From Clostridia bacterium (GTDB lineage Bacteria; Bacillota_A; Clostridia; Lachnospirales; Cellulosilyticaceae): a stretch of 9,795 bases of DNA. This document shows positions 1-6,877 of the stretch, piece after piece. The translations under genes were made by a program, and so were the position numbers. The notes below the pieces were generated by a model. The model did not search any database, was not told the DNA's origin, and worked only from the letters and a program-made list of their open reading frames with translations. Position 1 is the stretch's first letter, and the number at the start of each line of letters is the position of its first letter. The DNA lies in assembly GCA_029239935.1 (NCBI GenBank), contig JARBTY010000108.1:1-9795 (forward strand), read 5' to 3'.

Positions 1-999
1 TTATTTAACAAAAAAGATGAGATTGGAATACTTGCAAAAGCACTACAAAGTATGACAGATAATCTCAAGAATATTGTTAACGAAATCAGCCGTTCTTCAG
101 AGCAGGTGGCAGCAGCTTCCGAGGAGCTGACAGCGACGACAGGGCAGTCAGCCTCAGCCGCAGAAGAAGTATCAAAAACGATGGAAAGTGTTGCTAAAAG
201 ATCTTTGGATCAGGCACAAAACACGGAGATAGGTTCAGAGCAAGCTTCTGTGTTAGGTACCATTATTGAAAAAGATAAGTTATACATGGAAGAGCTTAAT
301 GAAACAACTCAAGAAGTTGGTAAAGTTGTTGATGAGGGCCTAAAGGAGATACAAAGCCTGACACACATTGCAGAGGAAAGCAAGCAGGCAACGGAGAAAG
401 TTGAGCTCGAAATCATTAAAACCAATAAGAGTGCAAGTAAAATCGGAACGGCAAGTAACGTGATAGCAGCAATAGCAGCACAGACAAATCTGTTAGCCCT
501 TAATGCAGCCATTGAAGCGGCAAGAGCTGGGGAAGCTGGGCGCGGATTTGCAGTGGTGGCAGAGGAGATCAGAAAGCTTGCAGAGCAGTCTAATCAGTCT
601 ACAAGCACCATCAATGAAATGGTCGAAGAGCTCCAAAATAATTCGAATACAGCAGTTCAGATTATGGAAAGTGTAGCAGGTATTTTAAAAGAGCAGGAAC
701 AAAGTATAGCGGTAAGTAAAGATAAATACTTAATGATTGCCAGTGCCATAGCAGAAGCAGACAAGGCTGTAGAACAGCTAAATGGTTCAAGTGAAGAAAT
801 GGGAAAAATGAAAGAGGATATCATCGTCAGCATGGAAAACTTATCAGATGCAGCCAAGGAAAATGCGATGTCAACCCAAGAGGCATCAGCTTCTATGGAG
901 GAACAGGCTGCTTCTATAGAAGAAATGTCAGCTGCCAGTGAGTCCCTATCAGAACTAGCACAAAACTTACAAGACATTATTGGTAAGTTTAAACTATAA
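1..999 (+). CDS. Methyl-accepting chemotaxis protein, C-terminal part (5' end outside window)
   Basis: The reading frame is open from base 1, so this is a 332-residue C-terminal fragment; the ATG at 52 is internal. The first residues ([16 protein letters not shown]) match the end of a HAMP linker, with the usual DEIG signature. A long coiled-coil signalling domain follows. Its highly conserved hairpin tip, encoded at about 460-590, includes [20 protein letters not shown] and [18 protein letters not shown], the region that contacts CheA and CheW. Glu/Gln- and Ala/Ser-rich stretches on both sides (for example [16 protein letters not shown] near the C-terminus) look like methylation helices. It ends in GKFKL, without a receptor-tethering pentapeptide. 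The sensor part is missing, so the ligand is unknown. It would sit in the membrane in receptor arrays. I see no clear intrinsic terminator after the stop. The family call is very secure. Confidence 0.97.
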   Translation, partial: LFNKKDEIGILAKALQSMTDNLKNIVNEISRSSEQVAAASEELTATTGQSASAAEEVSKTMESVAKRSLDQAQNTEIGSEQASVLGTIIEKDKLYMEELNETTQEVGKVVDEGLKEIQSLTHIAEESKQATEKVELEIIKTNKSASKIGTASNVIAAIAAQTNLLALNAAIEAARAGEAGRGFAVVAEEIRKLAEQSNQSTSTINEMVEELQNNSNTAVQIMESVAGILKEQEQSIAVSKDKYLMIASAIAEADKAVEQLNGSSEEMGKMKEDIIVSMENLSDAAKENAMSTQEASASMEEQAASIEEMSAASESLSELAQNLQDIIGKFKL

Positions 1000-1041
1000 T
1001 AAAGCTGGTAATAACTTATAAAAATTTTTTAGGGGAATAGC

Positions 1042-1070
1042 TTGACTTTATCTGTTGTATCTCCTATAAT
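1042..1070 (+). promoter_or_regulatory. Sigma-A-type promoter for the importer operon leader
   Basis: TTGACT (1042-1047) and TATAAT (1065-1070) are separated by exactly 17 bp. An A/T-rich stretch at about 1017-1031 could act as an UP element. Transcription would start near the A at 1078. The next coding start on this strand is 1327, so the transcript would carry an untranslated leader of about 250 nt. Promoter activity is inferred from sequence only. Confidence 0.75.
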
Positions 1071-1077
1071 AAGTTTT

Positions 1078-1326
1078 AATTTCACTAAATAATTTTAGTG
1101 TGAAAAAATATTCAAACTTGTAACCCCTTAATGAATGATATCAATTTAAATAAATACGTTTATCAATTTAATATTTGCGACAAAGAAGTTGCATCTGTTA
1201 AAGTAAGGCTTTGACCTTACTTTAACAGGTGCCTTTTGTTTTTTAAGAGGTAAAAGTTTCCCTAAACTAAAAAGTAAACTTAGGGTTTAATATAAAACTT
1301 TAAAAAAATATGTGGAGGAATTTATC
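1078..1326 (+). promoter_or_regulatory. Untranslated leader of the BMP importer operon, candidate attenuator or riboswitch
   Basis: This fills most of the 327-base gap between the MCP and the BMP gene. In order it contains: a hairpin at 1083-1100 (CACTAAA, loop TAAT, TTTAGTG); an 11-nt direct repeat TATCAATTTAA at 1139-1149 and 1161-1171; a small hairpin at 1176-1193 (TGCGAC, loop AAAGAA, GTTGCA, one G-U pair); the strong terminator at 1191-1246; and a second interrupted hairpin (AAAGTTT at 1253-1259 with AAACTTT at 1295-1301, CCCTAA at 1260-1265 with TTAGGG at 1280-1285). I see no good second promoter after the terminator, so expression of the importer seems to need readthrough. The small hairpin shares three bases with the terminator stem. 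The conserved junctions of the purine, c-di-GMP, preQ1 and ZTP riboswitches are not recognisable. A short independent RNA of about 170 nt is the alternative. Confidence 0.5.
1191..1246 (+). terminator. Strong intrinsic terminator inside the importer leader
   Basis: The stem is 18 bp: the left arm at 1191-1208 pairs with 1215-1232 with one G-U wobble, around a six-base loop CTTTGA. It is followed by the T-rich run CTTTTGTTTTTT. It lies about 110 nt downstream of the predicted transcription start and about 80 nt before the BMP start codon, the usual place for an attenuator. It could also end readthrough from the MCP gene. Confidence 0.85.
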
Positions 1327-2382
1327 ATGAAAAAAAGTCTGAGTAAAATATTAGGTTTAATGTTATCAATGGTTGTAGTAATGGGTACGATGGCAGGATG
1401 TGCAAGTGCACCAAAAACTGAGGAACCAGCACCAGCTGCAACTGAAGCACCGGCTGCAGAGACGCCAGCAGAAGAAGCACCAGCAGCTGAGGAAGCAAAA
1501 CGCGTGGCTTTGATTATGGAAGGGCCTATCAGTGACATGAGCTGGAATGCAACAGCTTATAATGGTATCAAAAAAGTTGAAGCATTGGGAGCTGAAATCT
1601 CCTATCAAGAAAATGTACCAGTTTCTTCTTTAGCAGATAGTATCCGTACTTATGCAACAGATGGTTTTGATGTGATCTTTCTTGCAACTAATAGTTATAA
1701 AGATGTTACATTAGAAGTAGCTAAAGACTTCCCTGATACACAGTTTATCATCATTAACGGTGGTGTTGCAGTTGATAATGTTATGAGTGTACAAATTGCA
1801 GATGAAGAACAAGGCTTTATGATGGGCGCGGTAGCAGCAGCCGTAACTGAAAGCAAACAAGTTGGGTTTGTAGGTGGGCTTGAAATTACACCGATTATCA
1901 ATGGTGGTAAAGGCTTTGCTCAAGGCGCGGCTTATGTTGATCCAGCAGTTAAAGTTAACTCAGCAGTAACAGGCAGTATGGATGATGTTAATAAAGCAAA
2001 AGAAACAGCTAAAGCTATGATTGAATCAGGTGTGGATGCGATTGCACCAATGGCTAACCAATCAGGTCTTGGGGTTCTTGAAGCAGCAGAAGAAAGTGGT
2101 ATTAAAGCGATTGCTTCAGGTCTTGGACAAGGAGAAGTAGCACCAACTTCACTTGTAGTTGAAGTTGTTAAAGATACATCTATTGCTTATGAAAGTGCAT
2201 ACAAAACATATCTTGAGGGTGCATTTGGTACAGAAGTTATTAAAATGGGTGCAGCTCAAGGCGTAGTATACCTTGCGGATTGGTTACCAGCAGCAGAAGG
2301 TCTTTCAGAAGAAATACGTACAAAAATAGCAACAGTTTATGCAGACCTTGCAGCTGGCAAAATTACAATAGACTTAAAATAA
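1327..2382 (+). CDS. BMP-family ABC transporter substrate-binding lipoprotein (nucleoside/purine uptake)
   Basis: This 351-residue exported lipoprotein should capture the substrate for the permeases and ATPase encoded just downstream. The signal peptide is MKK followed by a hydrophobic stretch (about 8-22), with the lipobox MAGC at 22-25 and Cys25 as the lipidation site. A low-complexity Ala/Pro/Glu linker (about 26-58) comes next, then the BMP/PnrA-type domain (59-351), including GPISDMSWNATAYNGIKK near its start and FDVIFLATNSYKD. I chose ATG 1327, 8 nt after GGAGG (1314-1318). An in-frame GTG at 1312 overlaps that ribosome binding site and would add five residues before the signal peptide. 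The typical DKSFN motif is DMSWN here, and YQENVP recalls the DxGW subgroup of BMP proteins, so the ligand may be a purine base rather than a nucleoside. B. subtilis NupN is the nearest functional model I can name. Confidence 0.93.
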   Translation: MKKSLSKILGLMLSMVVVMGTMAGCASAPKTEEPAPAATEAPAAETPAEEAPAAEEAKRVALIMEGPISDMSWNATAYNGIKKVEALGAEISYQENVPVSSLADSIRTYATDGFDVIFLATNSYKDVTLEVAKDFPDTQFIIINGGVAVDNVMSVQIADEEQGFMMGAVAAAVTESKQVGFVGGLEITPIINGGKGFAQGAAYVDPAVKVNSAVTGSMDDVNKAKETAKAMIESGVDAIAPMANQSGLGVLEAAEESGIKAIASGLGQGEVAPTSLVVEVVKDTSIAYESAYKTYLEGAFGTEVIKMGAAQGVVYLADWLPAAEGLSEEIRTKIATVYADLAAGKITIDLK

Positions 2383-2402
2383 TCATTAATAAATAGACAT
2401 AA

Positions 2403-2425
2403 TAAGCTTGCGTAAAAACAAGTTA
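2403..2425 (+). promoter_or_regulatory. Weak hairpin between the lipoprotein and permease genes
   Basis: TAA-CTTG (with one bulged G at 2406) can pair with CAAG-TTA around an eight-base loop. No T-run follows, so it is not an intrinsic terminator. Such intercistronic hairpins can stabilise the upstream mRNA and raise the ratio of binding protein to permease. The pairing is short and may be chance. Confidence 0.2.
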
Positions 2426-2437
2426 GGGAGATGTAAC

Positions 2438-2463
2438 AAGGAGGATGCAGATGGAGGCAAGTA
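2438..2463 (+). promoter_or_regulatory. Tandem ribosome binding sites before the first permease
   Basis: AAGGAGG at 2438-2444 is followed 6 nt later by ATG 2451. A second GGAGG at 2453-2457, inside the codons that follow, lies 5 nt before an in-frame ATG at 2463. The in-frame ATG at 2445 directly abuts the first site and is too close to be used. The two workable starts differ by four residues. Confidence 0.5.
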
Positions 2464-3548
2464 TGCTTAAACAAAGGACAATAAGCTTTATAAAGCAAAT
2501 GTATTATCCACTGATAGCTATTTCAATGGCATTACTTATTGGGGGAATGATGATTTATCTACTAGGATTTGATCCGCTGGCTGCTTATGGCGGATTGATG
2601 AGTGGATCTCTCGGGAGTGTGAATGCCGTTAGCGAAACACTGATTAAAGCAACTCCTCTTGTTTTTACGGGACTTAGTTATGCGATTGCAAGACGCTGTG
2701 GGCTTATTAATTTAGGTGCAGAAGGACAGCTTTATATGGGGGCGTTACTGGCAACTGTTGTGGGAACCAATTTCTCAGGGCTGCCAGCCCCTATACATAT
2801 ACTTTTAACACTAACTGCAGGTTTTTTAGGTGGTGCCCTCTATGGCCTTTTAGTAGGAGCATTAAAGATGAAATTTGGAGCAAGTGAACTCATTACAACC
2901 ATTATGCTTAATTATGTAGCAATCAATATTATCAGTTTTTTTGTAACAGGACCTATGAAGGATCTAGCGAGCGGAGATTTTCCACAATCCAAGCAAATAT
3001 TAGAAAGTGCGCAGCTGCCAAGGATTTTACAAGGCACCCGTCTGCATGCTGGTTTGATAGTGGCACTTGTAGGTATTCTCTTTTATTATCTATTTCTTTG
3101 GCACACAACCAAAGGTTATGAAATGAGAGTTGTAGGGTTAAACCCCACTGCCGGAGAGTATTCAGGTATGAATCTCAAAAGAAATAGTATGCTTTCTATG
3201 TTTCTTGCAGGAGGATTTGCAGGACTTGGCGGCTGTATTGAGATGATAGGCGTACAGTTCAGACTTATTCAAAACTTTTCCACCAACTACGGGTTTGATG
3301 GCATAGCCGTTGCACTTCTCGGAGCGAATAACCCTATAGGTATTGCAGTATCCAGTATTTTGTTCGGAACCCTTAGAAGCGGTGCCAATAAGATGCAGAT
3401 GCTTACCAATGTTCCTACAGCAGTTATCTATATGATTCAGGGGATGATCATTATATTTGTGGTAGGAAGAGAACTTTTCAACTGGAATAAAAAACGCAAA
3501 GTCAGCAAGGCAGGGACAAAAGCCAAGAAAGGAGAGATTACCGCATGA
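2451..3548 (+). CDS. ABC transporter permease, BPD_transp_2 family (NupP/YufP-like)
   Basis: This is an integral membrane protein of 365 residues, one of the two channel subunits of the importer. The sequence is dominated by hydrophobic segments, roughly eight to ten membrane spans. It carries hallmarks of the YufP-type permeases: GFDPLAAYGGLMSGSLGS near the start, then RRCGLINLGAEGQLYMGA. A cytoplasmic stretch (GYEMRVVGLNPTAGEYSGMN) later in the protein should be the coupling region that contacts the ATPase. The C-terminus is Lys-rich. ATG 2451 was chosen for its 6-nt spacing from AAGGAGG; 2463 is also possible. The stop overlaps the next start as ATGA at 3545-3548, which implies translational coupling with the second permease. 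The family call is secure; the substrate is inferred from the neighbours. Confidence 0.93.
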   Translation: MEASMLKQRTISFIKQMYYPLIAISMALLIGGMMIYLLGFDPLAAYGGLMSGSLGSVNAVSETLIKATPLVFTGLSYAIARRCGLINLGAEGQLYMGALLATVVGTNFSGLPAPIHILLTLTAGFLGGALYGLLVGALKMKFGASELITTIMLNYVAINIISFFVTGPMKDLASGDFPQSKQILESAQLPRILQGTRLHAGLIVALVGILFYYLFLWHTTKGYEMRVVGLNPTAGEYSGMNLKRNSMLSMFLAGGFAGLGGCIEMIGVQFRLIQNFSTNYGFDGIAVALLGANNPIGIAVSSILFGTLRSGANKMQMLTNVPTAVIYMIQGMIIIFVVGRELFNWNKKRKVSKAGTKAKKGEITA

Positions 3549-4465
3549 TAGATTTTATGACAAGTTTTTTAGCATCCGACATTCGTACAGCAACACCGAT
3601 CTTGATTGCGGCACTGGGTATTGTATTTAGTCAAAAGGCAGGTATTGTTAATATAGGCGTAGAGGGGCTTATGCTGATTGCATCACTTATGGGGGTTATT
3701 GGCTCATGGCTCACAGGTTCAGTTGTAGTAGGCGTGTTGTTTGCCATCTCAGCAGGGGTATTATTCAGTGCGATTTTTGCGTTTTTCACCATTACGATTA
3801 AAGCAGATCAAACAGTGGTCGGAACAGCTCTTAATATTTTTGCAGGGGGTTTTACAATCACGCTGAATCGTATTATATTTGGGGTGAATACATCCGTTCC
3901 TAAAGTGGATGTATTTGATAAAGTCGCTATTCCTGTTTTAAGTAAGATTCCTGTTATCGGAGATTCTCTTTTTAATCAATCTATTCCTGTGTATTTTGCA
4001 TTTTTGGCAGTACCGCTTGCTTGGTTTGTTATGCAGAAAACAGATATTGGACTCAAAATTCGGGCTGTAGGAGAAAATCCCAGAGCCTGTGACACCGTGG
4101 GTATCAATGTAAACCGCATTCGGTATGGTACTGTTTTATACAGCGGAGCTATGGCTGGGATTGCAGGGGCTTTTGTATCCATGGGACAGTTAAGCTTTTT
4201 TACCGAAGGAATGGTTGCAGGCCGCGGATTTATGGCATTAGCGGCGGTTGTGTTCGGTAATTATACCCCTGCGGGTGTGATGCTGGCAGCTTTGGTATTT
4301 GGGGCAGGAGACGCACTTCAATACCGTCTCCAAGCGATTAATACAGGTATTCCATATCAATTCTTAATTATATTACCGTATATCATCACCATTGTAGCAG
4401 TCTGTGGCCTGATCGGAAAGACCCGTCAGCCTGCTTCAAGTGGTGTCCCATATGTCAAAGAGTAG
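3545..4465 (+). CDS. ABC transporter permease, BPD_transp_2 family (NupQ/YufQ-like)
   Basis: This is the second channel subunit, 306 residues, shorter than its partner as is usual for YufQ-type proteins. It opens almost directly with membrane segments and carries the paired-permease motif SQKAGIVNIGVEGLMLIASL (compare GLINLGAEGQLYMG in the first permease). The cytoplasmic coupling stretch is DIGLKIRAVGENPRACDTVG, and later GRGFMALAAVVFGNYTP is typical of the family. The ATG lies inside the ATGA overlap with the upstream stop, with AAAGGAGA at 3528-3535 as its own ribosome binding site. It ends 15 bases before the ATPase gene. The two permeases most likely form a heterodimer in the cytoplasmic membrane. 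Confidence 0.93.
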   Translation: MIDFMTSFLASDIRTATPILIAALGIVFSQKAGIVNIGVEGLMLIASLMGVIGSWLTGSVVVGVLFAISAGVLFSAIFAFFTITIKADQTVVGTALNIFAGGFTITLNRIIFGVNTSVPKVDVFDKVAIPVLSKIPVIGDSLFNQSIPVYFAFLAVPLAWFVMQKTDIGLKIRAVGENPRACDTVGINVNRIRYGTVLYSGAMAGIAGAFVSMGQLSFFTEGMVAGRGFMALAAVVFGNYTPAGVMLAALVFGAGDALQYRLQAINTGIPYQFLIILPYIITIVAVCGLIGKTRQPASSGVPYVKE

Positions 4466-4480
4466 GAAGGGGTATAAGAG

Positions 4481-5989
4481 ATGATTTTTCTTGAAATGAA
4501 ACATATTACTAAACGCTTTCAGTCTGTTGTAGCCAACGAAGATGTTAACCTTTGCGTAGAAAAGGGAGAAGTCCATGCCCTTCTTGGAGAAAATGGGGCA
4601 GGTAAGTCTACGTTAATGAATATTTTGTACGGTATGTATGCCCAATCAGAAGGTGAGATTTATTTAAGAGGAGAAAAAGTACAGATCAGGGATCCAAAAC
4701 ATGCTATTATGCAGGGAATCGGTATGGTACATCAGCATTTTATGTTGATTCCAGCTTTATCGGTGATAGAAAATGTAGTGCTTGGGATGAAGGATAATAA
4801 GACCGTATTAGATTTGAATGCAGCAGCCCAAAGCTTTACTGAGATGGCACAAAAATATAAGATGGATATTGACCCATGGGAAAAGGTAGAAAGGCTTTCT
4901 ATAGGTCAACAGCAACGGTTGGAGATTTTGAAAGCACTGTATAGAAAAGCAGAACTATTGATTTTAGACGAACCAACAGCAGTACTTACACCAGTAGAAG
5001 TAGACTCCTTGTTTGATATGATTAAACAGCTGACAGAGGAAGGGCACACCGTTATTTTTATCAGTCATAAGTTAGCTGAGATTATGGAGATTTGTGACAG
5101 ATGCACAGTGCTTCGCCAGGGCAAAGTAGCTGCCAGTGTGAAAATCTCAGATGTACTTGATAAACAAGAGTTAGCATCCCTAATGGTTGGGAAAAATGTA
5201 GACCTTATTACCCATAAAAAAGAAGCAGTGCCTGGAAAAACAGTCCTAAAGGTAGAAGAGGTCTGTTATGAAAATGCCCAAAAAGTACAGGTCTTAAAGG
5301 ATATTAACCTCGAAGTACACGAAGGAGAAATCCTTGGAGTCTGCGGTGTTGATGGCAATGGCCAGTCAGAGCTTATCAAATGTATCACAGGTCTTTACAG
5401 GGCCAATAAAGGCAAGGTGTTTATTAATGCTAAGGACTGTACGAAGTATACTGCAAAGCAAGTTTTGGCAGAAAATGTGGCGCATATTCCTGAGGACCGC
5501 CATAAAATGGGAATGATTAAAGAACTGTCTATTAAAGAAAATCTTATTCTCATGAGCTATGATAAAGCGCCTTACTCTAAAAAAGGATGGCTCAATTGGA
5601 AATGGATTAATAAACACAGCAAAGCGCTTTGTGAAGCTTATAATGTAAAAACGCCTGGTATTTTGGAAAAGGCAGGTAATCTTTCAGGAGGTAACCAGCA
5701 AAAATTTGTAGTAGGCCGTGAACTTGACAGACAACCGGATTTACTGATTGCCATGCACCCAGACAGAGGGCTGGATATAGGTGCAACCAAATATATACAG
5801 GGGCGTATTGTAGAAGAAAGAGATAGAGGCGCTGCCGTTGTACTGGTTTCTACAGAACTGGATGAGATCCTAGAACTCTCTGACCGCATCATTGTGATGT
5901 TTGAAGGCAGAGTTATGGGAACCTTGAGTCAAAAAGAAGCCACAAGAGACAAACTTGGCCTATTGATGGCAGGCATTGCAATAGCATAA
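4481..5989 (+). CDS. Nucleoside-type ABC importer ATPase with two nucleotide-binding domains (NupO/YufO-like)
   Basis: This cytoplasmic 502-residue protein powers the importer. Domain 1 is complete: Walker A GENGAGKST (36-44), Q-loop Gln85, signature LSIGQQQ (139-145), Walker B LLILDE (159-164) and H-loop His196. Domain 2 has the family's degenerate Walker A, GVDGNGQSE (289-297), without the usual Lys and Ser/Thr, and a good signature LSGGNQQ (401-407). Its Walker B region reads LLIAMHPDRGLD (421-432), with His426 at the catalytic-Glu position and Asp428 where relatives usually have Thr in PTRGLD. One normal and one degenerate site is typical of RbsA/YufO-like ATPases, so this is not a defect. 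GGAAGGGG (4465-4472) lies 8 nt before the ATG and overlaps the upstream stop codon. In B. subtilis the ATPase gene precedes the permease genes; here it comes last. Confidence 0.95.
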   Translation: MIFLEMKHITKRFQSVVANEDVNLCVEKGEVHALLGENGAGKSTLMNILYGMYAQSEGEIYLRGEKVQIRDPKHAIMQGIGMVHQHFMLIPALSVIENVVLGMKDNKTVLDLNAAAQSFTEMAQKYKMDIDPWEKVERLSIGQQQRLEILKALYRKAELLILDEPTAVLTPVEVDSLFDMIKQLTEEGHTVIFISHKLAEIMEICDRCTVLRQGKVAASVKISDVLDKQELASLMVGKNVDLITHKKEAVPGKTVLKVEEVCYENAQKVQVLKDINLEVHEGEILGVCGVDGNGQSELIKCITGLYRANKGKVFINAKDCTKYTAKQVLAENVAHIPEDRHKMGMIKELSIKENLILMSYDKAPYSKKGWLNWKWINKHSKALCEAYNVKTPGILEKAGNLSGGNQQKFVVGRELDRQPDLLIAMHPDRGLDIGATKYIQGRIVEERDRGAAVVLVSTELDEILELSDRIIVMFEGRVMGTLSQKEATRDKLGLLMAGIAIA

Positions 5990-6005
5990 AAAATAAATAT
6001 CAACG

Positions 6006-6046
6006 AAAAAACTCCCAAGGGCTAAAGAGCCTTCAGGGAGTTTTTC
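6006..6046. terminator. Bidirectional intrinsic terminator between convergent genes
   Basis: AAAAACTCCC (6007-6016) pairs with GGGAGTTTTT (6036-6045). Inside, AAG-GCT pairs with AGC-CTT with a bulged G, around loop AAAG. The T-run on the plus strand and the matching A-run on the left arm let it work both ways. It sits 17 bases after the ATPase stop and just beyond the stop of the minus-strand Fe-S gene. Confidence 0.85.
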
Positions 6047-6050
6047 ATTC

Positions 6051-6074
6051 TTAAAGTTAAAGTTAAAGTTAAAG
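6051..6074. repeat. Hexanucleotide tandem repeat (TTAAAG) x4 covering a stop codon
   Basis: There are four perfect copies of TTAAAG in 24 bases. On the minus strand they read CTT TAA four times in the frame of the gene ending at 6069, so the last Leu codon and stop belong to the first unit and three more in-frame stops follow. Gain or loss of units would not alter the protein end. A related degenerate stretch (about 9601-9631) follows the last flavoprotein gene. Confidence 0.8.
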
Positions 6075-6740
6075 TGTACCCAGTGCAAGAGGGCAAAGTA
6101 TCCTGCAGCGGTTGCAGTTACACACCTCAAATCCTCTGCCATTGGTTGTGTAGGTGTGCTGCCTGCAGAGCTTTTGATTGACGGCAGCATTACTAAGGGC
6201 TTTGGAAGGACAGGCCTTTAGACAAATCTGACATTCTTTCCTGCAAAGGTCTTCTGCAGGAGGGTCAGACTCCAAAGCCAAGTCTGTTAATAAGGCCCCT
6301 ATATTAACCATATTGCCAAACGTTTTGTTAATAATCAGAGTATTTTTACCCATAGAGCCTAGTCCGGCTGACAAGGCGGCATGACGCATAGAAAGTAGTC
6401 CACGGCCTTCAAGCCTCTCACTATCCCAATACTCATAAGGAGAATCACAGGGGAGGGGCACAGCTGTACCGCCCATAGCTTCTAGTGCATCACAGGCAGC
6501 AAGACCTATACGGTCAAGTTCAGCTAAAGCCATATTATTGGCATTTAAATAAACGATTCTAGAACTAACATGAAGCAATCCTTTTGGAAGACGACGGATA
6601 AAAACAATCACTGATTTACAGTCCTTATAGATATCTGTGGGGTGAAAACCTTTGGGCGAATTCTCAAATTTTTCGATACCTGCAATACCGCAGGCGTCAG
6701 CACCTAAAGCTAAAAACATCTCCTTTATTTTAGTTTCCAT
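6069..6740 (-). CDS. Short QueG-like (epoxyqueuosine reductase-related) protein with two 4Fe-4S motifs
   Basis: This is a 223-residue cytoplasmic iron-sulfur protein. GLGSMGKNTLIIN (126-138) matches the conserved GLGWxGKNTLLI block of QueG-related proteins. The first ferredoxin-type motif has Cys166, Cys170, Cys173 and Cys177-Pro. The second has Cys207, Cys209, Cys212 and Cys216-Pro, with Cys192 also available. True QueG is roughly 350-390 residues and carries a C-terminal HEAT-repeat region that binds tRNA; this protein stops right after the second cluster, so a tRNA-modifying role is doubtful. No queuosine genes are nearby. It probably transfers electrons or reduces a small molecule, but the substrate is unknown. 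The start is supported by CAAGGGGGC (plus-strand 6748-6755), about 7 nt upstream. The gene is divergent from a LysR gene, its likely regulator. Confidence 0.85.
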   Translation of the reverse strand: METKIKEMFLALGADACGIAGIEKFENSPKGFHPTDIYKDCKSVIVFIRRLPKGLLHVSSRIVYLNANNMALAELDRIGLAACDALEAMGGTAVPLPCDSPYEYWDSERLEGRGLLSMRHAALSAGLGSMGKNTLIINKTFGNMVNIGALLTDLALESDPPAEDLCRKECQICLKACPSKALSNAAVNQKLCRQHTYTTNGRGFEVCNCNRCRILCPLALGTL

Positions 6741-6763
6741 ATCACTGCCCCCTTGCTTGGATT

Positions 6764-6769
6764 ATTATA
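6764..6769 (-). promoter_or_regulatory. Possible -10 element for the QueG-like gene
   Basis: The minus strand reads TATAAT here, 23 bases before the start codon, which would place transcription start at about 6757, just ahead of the ribosome binding site. No good -35 is present at 17 bp; TTGTGA at 15 bp is the best candidate. A weak -35 would fit a promoter that needs an activator such as the divergent LysR protein. Confidence 0.3.
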
Positions 6770-6820
6770 AAACTTAATGGTCTATCACAAGAAACTTAAT
6801 ACTGTTCATTAGAATAACAA

Positions 6821-6832
6821 TATGATATCATA
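6821..6832. promoter_or_regulatory. Perfect 12-bp palindrome, candidate regulator site
   Basis: TATGATATCATA lies in the 161-bp spacer between the divergent QueG-like and LysR genes. Its centre is about 42.5 bp, roughly four helical turns, from the centre of the second palindrome at 6861-6877. It shares ATGATAT with that site. AT-rich palindromes can arise by chance. Confidence 0.35.
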
Positions 6833-6860
6833 AACTTTAAATACAGTAAAATTGATAGTT

Positions 6861-6877
6861 TCGAATGATATATTCGA
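6861..6877. promoter_or_regulatory. Inverted repeat TCGAAT-N5-ATTCGA, candidate LysR operator
   Basis: Two perfect 6-bp arms surround GATAT. The repeat is flanked by direct copies of ATTGATA (6851-6857 and 6882-6888). It lies 24 bp before the LysR start codon, the expected place for an autoregulatory site. The strict T-N11-A core is not met on its symmetry axis, so binding by the LysR protein is an inference from position. Confidence 0.4.

Noticed and set aside
309..977. Minus-strand open frames opposite the chemotaxis receptor
   Set aside because: They lie wholly within the conserved receptor domain, have skewed Ser/Ala/Leu composition, and lack a credible ribosome binding site; they mirror the real frame.
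1000..1041. Terminator directly after the chemotaxis receptor gene
   Set aside because: The AAAAATTTTTT stretch has no GC-containing stem before it; the hairpin at 1191 is the first convincing one.
1078..1190. Purine riboswitch before a purine-type transporter
   Set aside because: Expected from gene content, but the conserved UAUGG, CUACC and GGxxxCUAUG-type junction segments could not be found, so I list only an unidentified leader.
1287..1923. Minus-strand open frames opposite the BMP lipoprotein gene
   Set aside because: Low-complexity Ala/Ser and Cys/Trp-rich products mirror the Ala/Pro/Glu linker codons; the plus-strand gene is clear.
5345..5375. Loss of Walker A in the second ATPase domain as an inactivating mutation
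   Set aside because: GVDGNGQSE without the usual Lys is a normal trait of this importer ATPase family, and the rest of the protein is intact.
5334..5617. Out-of-frame open frames inside the ATPase gene on both strands
   Set aside because: They sit in a conserved coding region of the ATPase and have no family-like features.
5960..6190. Minus-strand open frame with an NFNFNF stretch
   Set aside because: It runs across the bidirectional terminator and the TTAAAG repeat and overlaps the Fe-S gene in another frame; the Asn-Phe run is just the repeat translated.
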